A DNA stretch of 64,000 nt from Limimaricola variabilis (GCF_014195545.1 NZ_JACIBX010000002.1:248001-312000); one strand, 5' to 3'. Counted from the first letter of the stretch, positions 8,435-18,481 are shown. Notes: a model not told the origin generated them from the sequence alone. A program made the numbers and translations.

Positions 8435-11400
8435 TCCGCGACGAGGCGACCGAACGGCAGGTCCGCGCCGCCGACCCGGCCAATTCCACATGGCTCTCGG
8501 CCAATGCCGGGTCGGGCAAGACCCGCGTGCTCACCGACCGGGTGGCGCGGCTTCTCCTCGACGGCACCGATCCGCAGAACATCCTGTGCCTGACCTACAC
8601 CAAGGCCGCCGCCTCCGAGATGCAGAACCGGCTGTTCCAGCGGCTCGGGCAATGGGCGATGATGGAGGACCGGGCGCTGCGCGAGGCGCTGGAGCGGCTC
8701 GGCACGCCGCAGGCGATCTCGCTGCGGGCCGCACGCACGCTTTTCGCCCGCGCGATCGAAACGCCGGGCGGGCTGCGCATCCAGACCATCCATTCCTTCT
8801 GCGCCGGGCTGCTGCGCCGCTTCCCGCTCGAAGCCGGGGTCAGCCCGCAATTCACCGAGATGGAGGACCGCGCCGCCCAGCTGCTGCGCGCCGAGGTGGT
8901 CGACGTGATGGCGGCGGGGCCGGAGCGGCCGCTGGTCGACGCGCTGGCGATGCTCGCCTCCGAAGGCGATTTCGACACGCTGCTGCGCGAGATCACCGCT
9001 CGGCGCGAGGCTTTCCTGGGCGCGTCCGACCCGACGGCGCTGGCGCGGCATTTCGATCTGCCCGCCGGGCTCACCACCGAGCGGTTCCACGACGTCGCGC
9101 TCGAGCCGGAGGATTTCGACACGCTCGGCGCTCTGCGGGTGCTGCTGCGCCGGGGCACCTCGACCGATCTCAAGGCTGCCGACCGGCTCGACAAGGTGGA
9201 TCTCAAGGCCGCGCCCGATGCGGCGCTGTTTGACCTGCTCGAGAGTCTGTTCCTGTTCGGTGCCTCGGCCAAGACGCCTTACGGCGCCAAGATCGGCAAG
9301 TTCCCGACCAAGGCGCTGCGCGAGAGCGAACCGGCGCTGATCGAGCGACTCGACGACCTCATGGCGCGCGTCGAGGAGGGGCGTCAGACGCGGCTGGCGC
9401 TCGCGGCCTTCGACAAGACCCGCACCCTCGACGCCTTCGCCCGCGTCTTCGTCCCGGCCTATGAGCGGCGCAAGCTGCTTGGCGGCATGCTCGATTTCGA
9501 CGATTTGATCGGCCGCGCCCGCAAGCTGCTGACCGATCCGGCGGTGGCGCAATGGGTGCTGTTCAGGCTCGATGGCGGCATCGATCACATCCTCGTCGAC
9601 GAGGCGCAGGACACCTCTCCGGCGCAATGGGCGGTGATCGAGCGGCTGGCGCAGGAATTCGCGGCCGGGGAGGGCGCGCGCGCCGAGCACCGCCGCACCA
9701 TCTTCGTCGTCGGCGACAAGAAGCAGTCGATCTACTCCTTCCAGGGCGCCGATCCCGAGGGCTTCGACGAGATGCAGCGCCATTTCGCGGAGCGACTGGA
9801 GGCTGCGGGGCAGGGGCTCAACAGGCTCGATCTCGAATATTCCTTCCGCTCATCCGAGGCGGTGCTGCGCGCGGTCGACGCCACCTTCGTCGGCCCGCAT
9901 CGTGAGGGGCTGGGCCAGGAAGTGCCGCACCGCGCCTTCAAATCGGCGATGCCGGGCCGGGTCGACCTCTGGCCGCCGGTCGAGCCGCCCGAGAAGGAAG
10001 AGGACGACACGCCCTGGACCGACCCGGTCGACCGGCCCGGCGCGACCGACCCCTCGGTGGTGCTGGCGCGGCGCATCGCCGACGAGATCAAGCGCATGAA
10101 GGCCGAGGAGACCATCCCGGTCGAGCGTGGCCATTCCGGTGTCTATGACCGCCGCCCGGTGAGCGAGGGCGACGTGCTGATCCTGGTGCAGCGCCGCTCG
10201 GCGCTGTTTCACGAGATCATCCGCGCCTGCAAGGCAGCCGGGCTCGACGTGGCGGGGGCCGACCGGCTACGCATCGGCGGCGAGCTGGCGGTCAAGGACA
10301 TCGCCGCCTTCCTGCGCTTCCTCGCGCTGCCGGAGGACGATTTGTCGCTGGCCTGCGCGCTGCGTTCGCCGATACTGGGCTGGAGCGAGGCGGATCTCTA
10401 CGACCTCGCCCAGGGCCGCCCCGGCCATCTGTGGCCGCGGCTGCGCGACGCCCGCGAGCGATATCCCGACACCATGGCGGTGATCGACGACATGCGCCGA
10501 CAGGCCGACTTCCTGCGGCCCTACGACCTGATCAACCGGCTGCTGCTGCGCCATGACGGCCGCCGCAAGCTTCTGGCCCGGCTCGGCGCGGAGGCCGAGG
10601 ACGGCATCGACGCGCTGCTGTCGCAGGCGCTCTCCTACGAGCAGACGCAGGTGCCGGGGCTGACCGGTTTCCTCGAATGGATGGAAACCGACGAGCTGGA
10701 GATCAAGCGGCAGGCGGAATCCGCGGGCGACCGGCTCAGGGTGATGTCGGTGCATGGCGCCAAGGGTCTCGAGGCGCCGATCGTGATCCTGCCCGACACC
10801 GCCAAGCGCCGGGTGGACCTGCGCGACAAGCTCTACGAGGCCGAGGGCGCGCAGCTCTGGGCCGTGCCGGTGGCCGAGAGCCCCGAGCCGCTGCAGGCGC
10901 TGCGCGCAGAGCTGGTCGACGCGCAGGAGCGCGAGCGGCGGCGGCTGCTCTACGTGGCGATGACCCGAGCCGAGAGCTGGCTGATCTGCTGCGCGGCGGG
11001 CGATGTGGGCGAGGGCGGCGACAGCTGGCACGCGACCATGGCCGAGGGGCTCGACCGGCTCGGTGCCGAAGTCGCGCCGATGCCCGGCGGGGAAGGGCGG
11101 CGCTACGCCCATCTCGACTGGGCCTGCGGCGAGCTGCTCGCGCCCCGCGCCCCCGTCGCGGCGCTGCCGGAGGCGCCCTCCTACCCGGCGGTGGCCATGC
11201 CCGAGAGCGCGCCCGCCATCCTCACCCCCTCGGATCTCGGCGGCGCCAAGGTGATGCCCGGCGAGACCGAACCCGAGCAGGGCGAGGCGGCGCGGGCGCG
11301 CGGTACCTTGATGCACCTGCTGCTCGAACACCTGCCCGCCTTGCCGGAGGCGCATCGCGCCGCGCAGGGACGCAGGCTCCTCGACAATGCCGAGGAAACG

Positions 11401-11802
11401 GTCGAATGCGACGATCCGGAAGCGATCCTGACGGATGCGCTGGGCCTCGTCGCGGCGCCGGGGCTGGATAAGGTCTTCGCCCCCGATGCACTGGCAGAGG
11501 CCGCGATTACCGCCGATCTCGACGCGCTGGGCGGGCAGCGGCTGCACGGCGCCATCGACCGGCTGCTGATCGGCGAGGAGCGGGTGCTGGCCGTGGACTT
11601 CAAGACCAACCGGCTGGTGCCCGACCATCCCGAGCAGGTCCCGGAGGGGATCCTGCGGCAGATGGGCGCCTATGCGGCGATGCTGGAGGCACTCTGGCCG
11701 GACCGCCGGGTGGAGGTGGCGGTGCTGTGGACCCATGGCGCCAGGCTGATGCCCTTGCCACGCGATCTGGTCATGACGGCCCTGCGCCGCGCCGCCCATT
11801 GA
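8431..11802 (+). CDS. addA: Double-strand break repair helicase-nuclease AddA
   Basis: The ATG at 8431 overlaps the addB stop and gives 1123 residues. It is a UvrD/Rep-type SF1 helicase with Walker A ANAGSGKT at residues 24-31, Walker B HILVDEAQDTSPAQW, motif III VGDKKQSIYSFQGADP, motif V VMSVHGAKGLEAPIVIL and motif VI YVAMTRAESWL. A C-terminal nuclease domain follows, with VLAVDFKTNRLVP near residue 1051. AddA supplies the 3'-5' helicase and one nuclease of the AddAB complex. trxA follows after a 57-base gap and has its own ribosome site. Confidence 0.95.
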   Translation: MIRDEATERQVRAADPANSTWLSANAGSGKTRVLTDRVARLLLDGTDPQNILCLTYTKAAASEMQNRLFQRLGQWAMMEDRALREALERLGTPQAISLRAARTLFARAIETPGGLRIQTIHSFCAGLLRRFPLEAGVSPQFTEMEDRAAQLLRAEVVDVMAAGPERPLVDALAMLASEGDFDTLLREITARREAFLGASDPTALARHFDLPAGLTTERFHDVALEPEDFDTLGALRVLLRRGTSTDLKAADRLDKVDLKAAPDAALFDLLESLFLFGASAKTPYGAKIGKFPTKALRESEPALIERLDDLMARVEEGRQTRLALAAFDKTRTLDAFARVFVPAYERRKLLGGMLDFDDLIGRARKLLTDPAVAQWVLFRLDGGIDHILVDEAQDTSPAQWAVIERLAQEFAAGEGARAEHRRTIFVVGDKKQSIYSFQGADPEGFDEMQRHFAERLEAAGQGLNRLDLEYSFRSSEAVLRAVDATFVGPHREGLGQEVPHRAFKSAMPGRVDLWPPVEPPEKEEDDTPWTDPVDRPGATDPSVVLARRIADEIKRMKAEETIPVERGHSGVYDRRPVSEGDVLILVQRRSALFHEIIRACKAAGLDVAGADRLRIGGELAVKDIAAFLRFLALPEDDLSLACALRSPILGWSEADLYDLAQGRPGHLWPRLRDARERYPDTMAVIDDMRRQADFLRPYDLINRLLLRHDGRRKLLARLGAEAEDGIDALLSQALSYEQTQVPGLTGFLEWMETDELEIKRQAESAGDRLRVMSVHGAKGLEAPIVILPDTAKRRVDLRDKLYEAEGAQLWAVPVAESPEPLQALRAELVDAQERERRRLLYVAMTRAESWLICCAAGDVGEGGDSWHATMAEGLDRLGAEVAPMPGGEGRRYAHLDWACGELLAPRAPVAALPEAPSYPAVAMPESAPAILTPSDLGGAKVMPGETEPEQGEAARARGTLMHLLLEHLPALPEAHRAAQGRRLLDNAEETVECDDPEAILTDALGLVAAPGLDKVFAPDALAEAAITADLDALGGQRLHGAIDRLLIGEERVLAVDFKTNRLVPDHPEQVPEGILRQMGAYAAMLEALWPDRRVEVAVLWTHGARLMPLPRDLVMTALRRAAH

Positions 11803-11859
11803 CGCGCCCCACCCGCATCCTTACCTGACTGACCCAAGCCCAGACCAAGGAGAGCCCCG

Positions 11860-12180
11860 ATGGCCACCGTTGCAGTCAATGACGCGAATTTCGACACCGA
11901 AGTGCGCCAGTCCGACATCCCCGTCGTGGTGGATTTCTGGGCCGAGTGGTGCGGCCCCTGCAAGACCATCGGCCCGGCTCTCGAGGAGCTGTCGGACGAG
12001 TATCAGGGCCGCGTGAAGATCGTGAAGGTCAACGTCGACGAGAACCCGAACTCGCCTGCCCAGCTCGGCGTGCGCGGCATCCCGGCGCTGTTCCTGTTCA
12101 AGGATGGCGAGATCGTCTCGAACCGTGCCGGCGCCGCCCCCAAGGCCGCGCTCAAGGGCTGGATCGACGAGTCGCTCTGA
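11860..12180 (+). CDS. trxA: Thioredoxin 1
   Basis: A protein of 106 residues with the redox-active site W-C-G-P-C (Trp30, Cys31, Cys34) in the usual context [14 protein letters not shown], plus the conserved cis-proline in RGIPALFLF. It is a small cytoplasmic disulfide reductase serving ribonucleotide reductase, peroxiredoxins and other partners. An AAGGAG ribosome site lies 7-9 bases before the ATG. A strong terminator follows about 20 bases after the stop codon, so trxA ends the transcript that runs from the addAB genes. Confidence 0.97.
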   Translation: MATVAVNDANFDTEVRQSDIPVVVDFWAEWCGPCKTIGPALEELSDEYQGRVKIVKVNVDENPNSPAQLGVRGIPALFLFKDGEIVSNRAGAAPKAALKGWIDESL

Positions 12181-12202
12181 TCCACCGGACATGACGACGA
12201 TC

Positions 12203-12226
12203 AAGGCGCCTTCGGGCGCCTTTTTC
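12203..12226 (+). terminator. Rho-independent terminator after trxA
   Basis: The stem AAGGCGCC at 12203-12210 pairs with GGCGCCTT at 12215-12222 across a TTCG tetraloop, followed by a run of T. It separates the addAB-trxA unit from hslVU. Confidence 0.92.
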
Positions 12227-12256
12227 GTGTCTGATCAGGCTCTGATCGGGGCCAAA

Positions 12257-12284
12257 CTTGCCCTTCCCGGCCACGGCCCCCATA
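12257..12284 (+). promoter_or_regulatory. Putative heat-shock (sigma-32/RpoH) promoter for hslVU
   Basis: CTTGCC at 12257-12262 and CCCCATAT at 12277-12284 are separated by 14 bases. This agrees well with the RpoH consensus (CTTGAA, about 13-15 bases, CCCCAT-T). It lies about 90 bases before hslV, in the gap after the trxA terminator, and hslVU is a classic heat-shock operon. The match is read from sequence; activity is inferred. Confidence 0.6.
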
Positions 12285-12372
12285 TCGGCCCGGACGGCGA
12301 AGGAGGTCCCTCCTTCACCATTCGAAAAATACGCATGGTGCGCGGGCAGCCCCGCGCCCGACAGGAGGCATG

Positions 12373-12927
12373 ATGAGCGACGACTTCCCCGGCTGGCACG
12401 GCACCACGATCATCGGCGTGCGCAAGGGCGGCAAGGTGGTGATCGCGGGCGACGGCCAGGTGAGCCTCGGCCAGACCGTGATCAAGGGCACCGCGCGCAA
12501 GGTGCGCAGGCTCTCCCCCGGCGGCTACGAGGTCATCGCGGGCTTCGCCGGATCGACCGCCGACGCCTTCACCCTGCTGGAGCGGCTCGAGAAGAAACTC
12601 GAGGCGACGCCGGGCCAGCTGGCACGCGCCAGCGTCGAGCTCGCCAAGGACTGGCGCACCGACAAGTACCTGCAGAAGCTCGAGGCGATGCTGATCGTCT
12701 CCGACGGCAAGGACCTTCTGGTCATCACCGGCGCCGGCGACGTGCTCGAACCCGAGCATGACGTCACCGCGATCGGCTCGGGCGGCAACTTCGCCCTCGC
12801 CGCCGGACGCGCGCTCATGGACACCGATATAGATGCCGAGGCCATCGCGCGGCGCGCCATGGCGATCGCCTCCGATATCTGTGTCTACACCAATGGCAAG
12901 CTGACCGTGGAGACGCTCGAGGCCTGA
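12373..12927 (+). CDS. hslV: ATP-dependent protease peptidase subunit HslV
   Basis: A proteasome-beta-like peptidase of 184 residues. Two adjacent ATG codons exist (12370 and 12373). The second is preferred because the AGGAGG site ends only one base before the first. A short propeptide [10 protein letters not shown] should be removed to expose the catalytic N-terminal threonine of [19 protein letters not shown]. The [16 protein letters not shown] segment is typical of the family. HslV forms a double hexamer capped by the HslU unfoldase, encoded 39 bases downstream. A probable heat-shock promoter precedes the gene. Confidence 0.95.
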   Translation: MSDDFPGWHGTTIIGVRKGGKVVIAGDGQVSLGQTVIKGTARKVRRLSPGGYEVIAGFAGSTADAFTLLERLEKKLEATPGQLARASVELAKDWRTDKYLQKLEAMLIVSDGKDLLVITGAGDVLEPEHDVTAIGSGGNFALAAGRALMDTDIDAEAIARRAMAIASDICVYTNGKLTVETLEA

Positions 12928-12966
12928 GGCCTCGCGTTTTCCGTTTCCCCAGACAAGGACAGTCCG

Positions 12967-14265
12967 ATGACCGACCTGACCCCCCGCGAGATCGTCTCCG
13001 AGCTCGACCGCTTCATCATCGGCCAGAAGGAGGCCAAGCGCGCCGTCGCCGTCGCCCTGCGTTCGCGCTGGCGGCGCAAGCAGCTCGGCGCCGACCTGCG
13101 CGACGAGGTGTATCCCAAGAACATCCTGATGATCGGCCCCACCGGCGTCGGCAAGACCGAGATCTCGCGCCGCCTCGCCAAGCTGGCGCGCGCGCCCTTC
13201 CTCAAGGTCGAGGCCACGAAGTTCACCGAAGTCGGCTATGTCGGCCGCGACGTGGAGCAGATCATCCGCGATCTCGTCGATGTCGCGATCTTCCAGACCC
13301 GCGAGCAGATGCGCGAGGACGTGAAGGCCAAGGCGCATGAAGCCGCGGAGAACCGCGTGATTTCGGCCATCGCCGGCACCGACGCCCGCGACCAGACCCG
13401 CGAAATGTTCCGCCGCAAGCTGAAGTCGGGCGAGCTCGACGGCACGATGATCGAGATCGAGGTGACCGATAGCTCGAACCCGATGCAGGGTCTCGACATC
13501 CCTGGACAGCCCGGCGGGATGATGAATCTGGGCGACCTGTTCGGCAAGGCGATGGGCGGCCGCAAGGTCAAGAAGCGCGTCACCGTGGCCGAGAGCTACG
13601 AGCTGCTGATCGCCGACGAGGCCGACAAGCTGCTCGACGACGAGACCGTGACCAAGGCCGCGGTCGAGAATGTCGAGCAGAACGGCATCGTGTTCCTCGA
13701 CGAAATCGACAAGGTCTGCGCCAAGGCCGATGCGCGCGGCGCCGATGTCAGCCGCGAGGGCGTGCAGCGCGACCTGCTGCCGCTGATCGAGGGAACCACC
13801 GTTTCGACCAAGCACGGCCCGATCCGCACCGACCACATCCTGTTCATCGCGAGCGGCGCGTTCCACGTGGCCAAGCCCTCGGACCTGCTGCCCGAGCTTC
13901 AGGGCCGGCTGCCGATCCGGGTCGAGTTGCGCGCGCTGACCGAGGAGGATTTCGTCCGCATCCTGACCGAGACCGATAACGCCCTGACCCGCCAATACGC
14001 GGCGCTGATGGGCACCGAGGAGGTGACGGTCGAATTCACGCCAGAGGGCATCGCGGCGCTGGCGCGGATCGCGGCCGAGGTGAACCGTTCGGTCGAGAAT
14101 ATCGGCGCGCGCAGGCTCTACACGGTGCTCGAGCGGGTGTTCGAGGAGCTGAGCTTCACCGCGCCCGATCGTGCCGGCGAGACGATCAGCGTCGACGAGG
14201 CCTTCGTCGAGGCGCATCTGGGCGAGCTGTCGCGCTCGACCGACCTGTCGCGCTACGTGCTCTAG
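12967..14265 (+). CDS. hslU: ATP-dependent protease ATPase subunit HslU
   Basis: An AAA+ unfoldase of 432 residues (family about 435-445). It has Walker A GPTGVGKT near residues 57-64, the pore-loop region [17 protein letters not shown], Walker [11 protein letters not shown], and sensor regions including [20 protein letters not shown]. The C-terminal tail DLSRYVL is the peptide that inserts into HslV to activate it. Its TAG stop shares a CTAG palindrome with the stop codon of the convergent phosphoesterase gene. Confidence 0.96.
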   Translation: MTDLTPREIVSELDRFIIGQKEAKRAVAVALRSRWRRKQLGADLRDEVYPKNILMIGPTGVGKTEISRRLAKLARAPFLKVEATKFTEVGYVGRDVEQIIRDLVDVAIFQTREQMREDVKAKAHEAAENRVISAIAGTDARDQTREMFRRKLKSGELDGTMIEIEVTDSSNPMQGLDIPGQPGGMMNLGDLFGKAMGGRKVKKRVTVAESYELLIADEADKLLDDETVTKAAVENVEQNGIVFLDEIDKVCAKADARGADVSREGVQRDLLPLIEGTTVSTKHGPIRTDHILFIASGAFHVAKPSDLLPELQGRLPIRVELRALTEEDFVRILTETDNALTRQYAALMGTEEVTVEFTPEGIAALARIAAEVNRSVENIGARRLYTVLERVFEELSFTAPDRAGETISVDEAFVEAHLGELSRSTDLSRYVL

Positions 14266-15050
14266 ACCTCGCGCCAGACCCCCTTCGCCTTGGCGAAGCG
14301 TGCGGTCTGTATGATTTCGAAGCGGGGCCTCTCGCAGGCCCCGTATCGCTCCACCTTGATCCGCTCCGGCTCGATGTAGAGCAGGTTGAAGTTGTTTGTC
14401 TCCTCGCGCAGCCGCGATGACAGCCCGGTCCCTGCCTGCACCAGCAACACACCCGGCGCCGCGGTCAGCGGTGCCACCGCGGCGTTGTGCAGATGCCCCG
14501 ACAGCACCACGTCGGCGCCGCAGCGGCCGAGACAGGCCACGGCGGCGCGGGCGCCCCGCATCAGCCGCTTCTCGACGCCCGGATCGTGTTCGAGCGGATG
14601 GTGCATCATCGCCAGATGCGTCCGCCCGTCCGGGGCGCCTGCGAAGGCGTCGCAGACCCTGCGGATCGTGCGATTGCTGATCTTGCCCGATTGCCAGGCA
14701 AAGCGGTTGACCGTGTTGACGCCCACCAGTGCCACCTCGTCGTCGATGTATTCCGGCTCGAGATCTTCGGAGATCAGCGTGCGGTACCGATGGAACGGCT
14801 TGATGAAGCGCAGCCAGGGATTGTCGATCGGCGTGTCGTGATTTCCCGGCACGATCAGCACCGGCATTTCCAGCCGTGAGACGAATTCGGCGGCCTGGAC
14901 GAACTGGCTCTCACGGGCGCGCTGGGTGAGATCGCCGGAAAACGCCACGATATCGGGAGCGAGCCGGTTGATCGTTTCGATCAACGGCTCCAGCAGGTCC
15001 TCGCGGGTGCGCCCGAAATGCAGGTCGGAGATATGCAACACTCGCCTCAT
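14262..15050 (-). CDS. Calcineurin-like metallophosphoesterase
   Basis: A protein of 262 residues with every metal-binding motif of the family: SDLHFG near residues 8-13, FSGDLTQ near residue 40, PGNHD near residue 70, AMMHHPLE and LSGHLHNA. It is predicted to be a soluble dinuclear-metal phosphoesterase of the 3',5'-cyclic-nucleotide phosphodiesterase-like group (CpdA/Icc type), but the substrate cannot be read from sequence. It is translated downstream of the lipid-kinase gene with a 4-base ATGA overlap. The 3' end abuts hslU convergently. Confidence 0.88.
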   Translation of the reverse strand: MRRVLHISDLHFGRTREDLLEPLIETINRLAPDIVAFSGDLTQRARESQFVQAAEFVSRLEMPVLIVPGNHDTPIDNPWLRFIKPFHRYRTLISEDLEPEYIDDEVALVGVNTVNRFAWQSGKISNRTIRRVCDAFAGAPDGRTHLAMMHHPLEHDPGVEKRLMRGARAAVACLGRCGADVVLSGHLHNAAVAPLTAAPGVLLVQAGTGLSSRLREETNNFNLLYIEPERIKVERYGACERPRFEIIQTARFAKAKGVWREV

Positions 15051-15985
15051 GCGGCGGTCTCGTTCGCGGTCTCGGGGACGATCACCTCGAAGGCGCCGCG
15101 GATCATCTCGAACTCCAGCGGCGCCTCCATCACGAATTTCTCGCCGTCGCAGGCGACGAGCTGGCGCTGGCGTTTCACGTGGATCGTCAGCCGATCGGCG
15201 CAGATCAGCTCGAAATCCTCGCCCAACCGCATCTGCCGCACCGCGAGCCGCACCGCGTCCGACAACAGGCCCATCCGCCCCTCATCGGGCGCCACGAAGA
15301 TCGAAAAGCCGCCATTGCGGATGCAGTCGACGCCCTGCAGACCGAAATGTTCGAGCTGGAAGGCCGACCGCGCGGCAAAGACCAGTGGCGTGCGGAACTT
15401 GCGCCGCTCGCCATCTACCTCGATCTCGACCTTGAGCGGCCGGCGGAAGCGCCAGAACGTCTTGAGCACCGACCAATGCGCGGCGATGCGGCGGCGACCC
15501 CAGCGGCGATAGACGGTCTCGCGCTCCTTGAGGATCGCCGGATAGACCCCAATGCTGGCGTTGTTGAGAAACAGCCGGCCGTTGACCGCGCCCAGATCGA
15601 TCGGGCGGCGATGCCCGGCGGCGATCACCTGCGCCGCCGCTTCGGGATCCTCGGGGATGCCATAGCCGCGGGCGAAGAAGTTGAAGGTGCCGAGCGGCAG
15701 CACACCCAGCGCGCAGCCCGAGCCGTTGAGCGCCGAGGCCACCGCCATGATGGTGCCGTCGCCCCCCGCCGCGACGACCACGTCGCAGCCGTCGCGCACG
15801 GCCTGCCGGGCGGCGGTGTCGATGTCGCGCCCCTTGACGTGGCGCAGCTCGGCATCGGGGCCAAGCACGCGCATCGCCTGCTCGATGGCTTCGGCTTCCC
15901 GGCTGTTGCGCCCCGAGCGATCATTACAGATCACGCGGATGCCGGCCCGGTCCGGGACGGGTCGGGCGATGATGGGTTCGGACAT
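15047..15985 (-). CDS. Diacylglycerol kinase family (lipid kinase-like) protein
   Basis: The ATG at 15985 is preferred over an in-frame ATG at 16015 because CAGGAG sits 8-13 bases before it; this gives 312 residues. The nucleotide-binding signature AAGGDGTIMAVASAL and the following GVLPLGTFNFFARGYGIP are typical of the DAGK catalytic domain shared by diacylglycerol, sphingosine and YegS-type kinases. The exact lipid substrate is unknown. The stop overlaps the start of the phosphoesterase gene by 4 bases, so the two form an operon, possibly acting on related phospho-compounds. Confidence 0.85.
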   Translation of the reverse strand: MSEPIIARPVPDRAGIRVICNDRSGRNSREAEAIEQAMRVLGPDAELRHVKGRDIDTAARQAVRDGCDVVVAAGGDGTIMAVASALNGSGCALGVLPLGTFNFFARGYGIPEDPEAAAQVIAAGHRRPIDLGAVNGRLFLNNASIGVYPAILKERETVYRRWGRRRIAAHWSVLKTFWRFRRPLKVEIEVDGERRKFRTPLVFAARSAFQLEHFGLQGVDCIRNGGFSIFVAPDEGRMGLLSDAVRLAVRQMRLGEDFELICADRLTIHVKRQRQLVACDGEKFVMEAPLEFEMIRGAFEVIVPETANETAA

Positions 15986-16051
15986 CCGGGGGCTCCTGAA
16001 AGGCTTCCCGGACAAACGCTTGGGCTTCGGTTCGGTTTCGCGTGGAACGCG

Positions 16052-16651
16052 TCAGCGTGGTTTGCGCAGATAGACGTAGTAGGCGCCCTCGCCGCCATGC
16101 CTGATATGGGCCGGGGCGATCTGCAGCACAGCCTGCCGCAACGGCGGCAGGTTGAGCCATTGCGGCACCTGATGGCGCAGCACCCCGTGCCGCGCCGGCA
16201 TCGGCGCCTCGTAATCGCGCGCGCGCCCCTTGCCGGTGATTACCAGCACCAGCCGCCGTCCCATCGCCTGGCTCGACAGGATGAAGGCGATCAGCTCGGG
16301 ATGGGCCTCCGAGAGGGTCATGCCATGCAGGTCGAGCCGCCCCTCGGGATGCAGCTTGCCGCGCTTCATCCGGCCATGCGCCTTGGCGTCCATCGCCACC
16401 GGCGCCGCACGCAGCCTCTCGCCCAGCCCCGGAAGGACGTCATCCGGGCGCCTGGGATCGGCCATCTGGCCGACGCGGAACCGGGGCAGGGGATCGTAGC
16501 GCGGCGCGGGGTCGGGTGTCTTCGGCGGTGCCTTGGGCTCGGGCGGCGCGGCGGGGGGTTTGCGCCGCTTGTGCATCGGCGCGGCCTGGCGGGCGACGCT
16601 ATCCCACAGGGCCCGTTCCTCGGGCGACAGATGGCGCGGCTTTCGAGACAT
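16052..16651 (-). CDS. Smr domain protein
   Basis: The start at 16651 shares one base with the mltA stop (TGATG), giving 199 residues and likely translational coupling. The first half is basic and proline-rich (KRRKPPAAPPEPKAPPKTPD), while the C-terminal part is an Smr (MutS2 C-terminal-type) domain with GRLDLHGMTLSEA and LVITGKGRARD. Stand-alone Smr proteins are nucleic-acid-binding proteins or nickases, some acting in ribosome rescue; the role here cannot be specified. An in-frame extension upstream to 17017 was discarded because it overlaps mltA. Confidence 0.85.
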   Translation of the reverse strand: MSRKPRHLSPEERALWDSVARQAAPMHKRRKPPAAPPEPKAPPKTPDPAPRYDPLPRFRVGQMADPRRPDDVLPGLGERLRAAPVAMDAKAHGRMKRGKLHPEGRLDLHGMTLSEAHPELIAFILSSQAMGRRLVLVITGKGRARDYEAPMPARHGVLRHQVPQWLNLPPLRQAVLQIAPAHIRHGGEGAYYVYLRKPR

Positions 16652-17682
16652 CAGGCCGGGTCGGCCAGGGTCTGCGGCATCATGTCGAGGGCACGCTGGA
16701 TCGGCAGCAGCATCACCATCCGCCCGGTGTCGCGGGTTCGGCCCGCGCGTTTCCCGGCCAGCCGACCGGTGCCGAAGAAGATGTCGGCGCGCTGTGCCCC
16801 CTTGATCGCCGAGCCGGTGTCCTGCGCCACCATCAGGCGGCGGAACTCGTCCTCGCCCTCGGTCTCGATCCAGACCGGTGCGCCCAGCGGCACGAAAGCC
16901 GGATCGACCGCGATCGTCCTGAGCGGCGTGATCGAGCGGTTCATCGCGCCCAGCGGACCGCGCTCGGCCGGGACCTCGTTCACCTCGCGAAAGAAGACGT
17001 AGGATCGGTTGGTCCACATCAGCTTCTTGCCGTCAACCGGGTTGCGGCGCACCCAGGACCGGATCACGTCGGCCGAAACCTGGTGGGGCTCGTAGACGCC
17101 GCGCGACACCAGCTCCTGACCGATCGAGGAATAGGGCTGACGATTGGCCGCCCCGAAGCCCAGCCGGATCACCTTGCCGCTGGGCAGCCGGACCCGACCC
17201 GAACCTTGGATCTGCAGGAAGAACAGCTCGATCGGATCGACATAGGCGATCTCGAGCCCGCGCCCCCTGAGCGCGCCGCCTTCCTCGATCTCCTGCCGGG
17301 TCAACCACGGCCCCTCGGGCGGCAGTTCGTCGGGGACGCGGTAGACCGGCGCCACGTAACGGCCATCGGGCACTTCGGAGCCGCGCAGTTCCGGCTCGTA
17401 ATAGCCGGTGAACAGCGCCTCGCGCCCGTCTTCGACCAGCACCGGCAGGAAGAACAGCTCGAAAAAGCCGCGCGCATCCTCGGTCTCACGGGCCAGCCCG
17501 CACAGCGCCTGCCAGTCGCGGTCACGCAGGTCACGGCAGGTTTCGAGAAAGGTCTCGAGCGCGGCGCGGTGATCGTCGGCCTTCCAGCCCCGGAGCTGGT
17601 CGAAGCTCAGCAGCTTGGGCGAGGCCGCCGCACTCAGCGGCAGGCCCAAAGCCAGCGCCAGTGCCGCGGCGAGACGGGTCAT
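16651..17682 (-). CDS. mltA: Membrane-bound lytic murein transglycosylase A
   Basis: A protein of 343 residues with a signal peptide (MTRLAAALALALGLPLSAAA) and no lipobox cysteine, so it is probably periplasmic rather than a lipoprotein as in E. coli. The MltA domain is seen in LFTGYYEPELRG and FFLQIQGSGRVRLPSG, and the C-terminal 3D domain (named for three aspartates) in VAQDTGSAIKGAQRADIFFG. The enzyme cleaves peptidoglycan glycan strands to 1,6-anhydroMurNAc products, which suits a genome that also has the AmgK-MurU recycling route. It overlaps the upstream Tim44-like gene by 4 bases. Confidence 0.93.
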   Translation of the reverse strand: MTRLAAALALALGLPLSAAASPKLLSFDQLRGWKADDHRAALETFLETCRDLRDRDWQALCGLARETEDARGFFELFFLPVLVEDGREALFTGYYEPELRGSEVPDGRYVAPVYRVPDELPPEGPWLTRQEIEEGGALRGRGLEIAYVDPIELFFLQIQGSGRVRLPSGKVIRLGFGAANRQPYSSIGQELVSRGVYEPHQVSADVIRSWVRRNPVDGKKLMWTNRSYVFFREVNEVPAERGPLGAMNRSITPLRTIAVDPAFVPLGAPVWIETEGEDEFRRLMVAQDTGSAIKGAQRADIFFGTGRLAGKRAGRTRDTGRMVMLLPIQRALDMMPQTLADPA

Positions 17683-18338
17683 TCCCCGGTCGCCACCAGC
17701 TTCCAGTTGGGATCGTCGCTGCCCATCACCCGGCCGAAGGTCCAGACATCGCGCTGGCGCTTGATCTCGGTGGTCGAACCCTCGACCACCTCGCCGGCGG
17801 TGTTGCGCACCACATAGGTCAGCTCGCCGGTGAAGCGCACCGCGATTTCGCCCTCACGGGTGGCGGTGTCGAAGATGGCGTCGCGCACCGCGATCTCGGA
17901 CAGGCCGACAAAGGTCGCCTCGACCTTCAGCCCCTCGCGCTCGCGCGTCGCGATCACCTCGGCGAAGGCGTCGTGGACCTCCTGCGACAGGAAGGGCCGC
18001 ACGCTTTCGAGATCGCCGTTCTCGAAGGCCATCAGGATCATCTCGTAGGCGGCGCGGGCCCCCTGCAGGAAGTCGTTGAGGCCGAAGTCCGGATCCGCCG
18101 CCTTCATCGCGTGCAGCGCCCGGGCGGCATCGCTGCCCTCGGGAACGTGATCGGTGATGTCGCGGTCGGGACCGCCTTCGATCACTTCGAATTCCGGGCG
18201 CGGACGGCGCTTGTCGGTCTGCGCGGGCAAGGTCGGCTTCTCGAACCCTTCTCGCGTTCCCAGCACGCCGCGCAGACGCAGGATCAGGAAGATCGCGATG
18301 CCTGCGAGCACCAGAAGCTGGATGATGGGAGAGTTCAT
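17679..18338 (-). CDS. Tim44/TimA domain membrane-associated protein
   Basis: The ATG at 18338 gives 219 residues. A single N-terminal transmembrane helix (IIQLLVLAGIAIFLILRL) is followed by a charged linker and a Tim44-like domain around residues 80-215, with FLQGARAAYEMILMAFENGDLESVRPFLSQEVHDAF. Bacterial TimA proteins are inner-membrane proteins related to the mitochondrial import factor Tim44; their job in bacteria is unclear. The gene heads a minus-strand operon with mltA and the Smr gene, and is divergent from fxsA. An in-frame start further upstream (18416) is not favoured. Confidence 0.85.
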   Translation of the reverse strand: MNSPIIQLLVLAGIAIFLILRLRGVLGTREGFEKPTLPAQTDKRRPRPEFEVIEGGPDRDITDHVPEGSDAARALHAMKAADPDFGLNDFLQGARAAYEMILMAFENGDLESVRPFLSQEVHDAFAEVIATREREGLKVEATFVGLSEIAVRDAIFDTATREGEIAVRFTGELTYVVRNTAGEVVEGSTTEIKRQRDVWTFGRVMGSDDPNWKLVATGE

Positions 18339-18481
18339 GCGGCGCCTCTTGTCAGCACGGGCCTCGCACCGGCCCCGTGTGGCACCTATGTAAGCCACGC
18401 AACAGTTCAAGTCCACCGACCCACCCGGCCCAGAACGTCGCGGGAGCGGGCGGACGCCAATCGAGTTCCGGGAGACCGCCC

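Noticed and set aside
5795-8491. Very long antisense open frame opposite addB (and similar ones opposite rho/mnmE, maeB, addA)
   Set aside because: High-GC coding sequence commonly leaves long open antisense frames. These translations are rich in Arg, Pro, Gly and His, lack family motifs, and oppose well-identified genes.
16652-17017. Upstream extension of the Smr-protein frame
   Set aside because: It lies inside mltA in a different frame; the start coupled to the mltA stop gives a standard protein.
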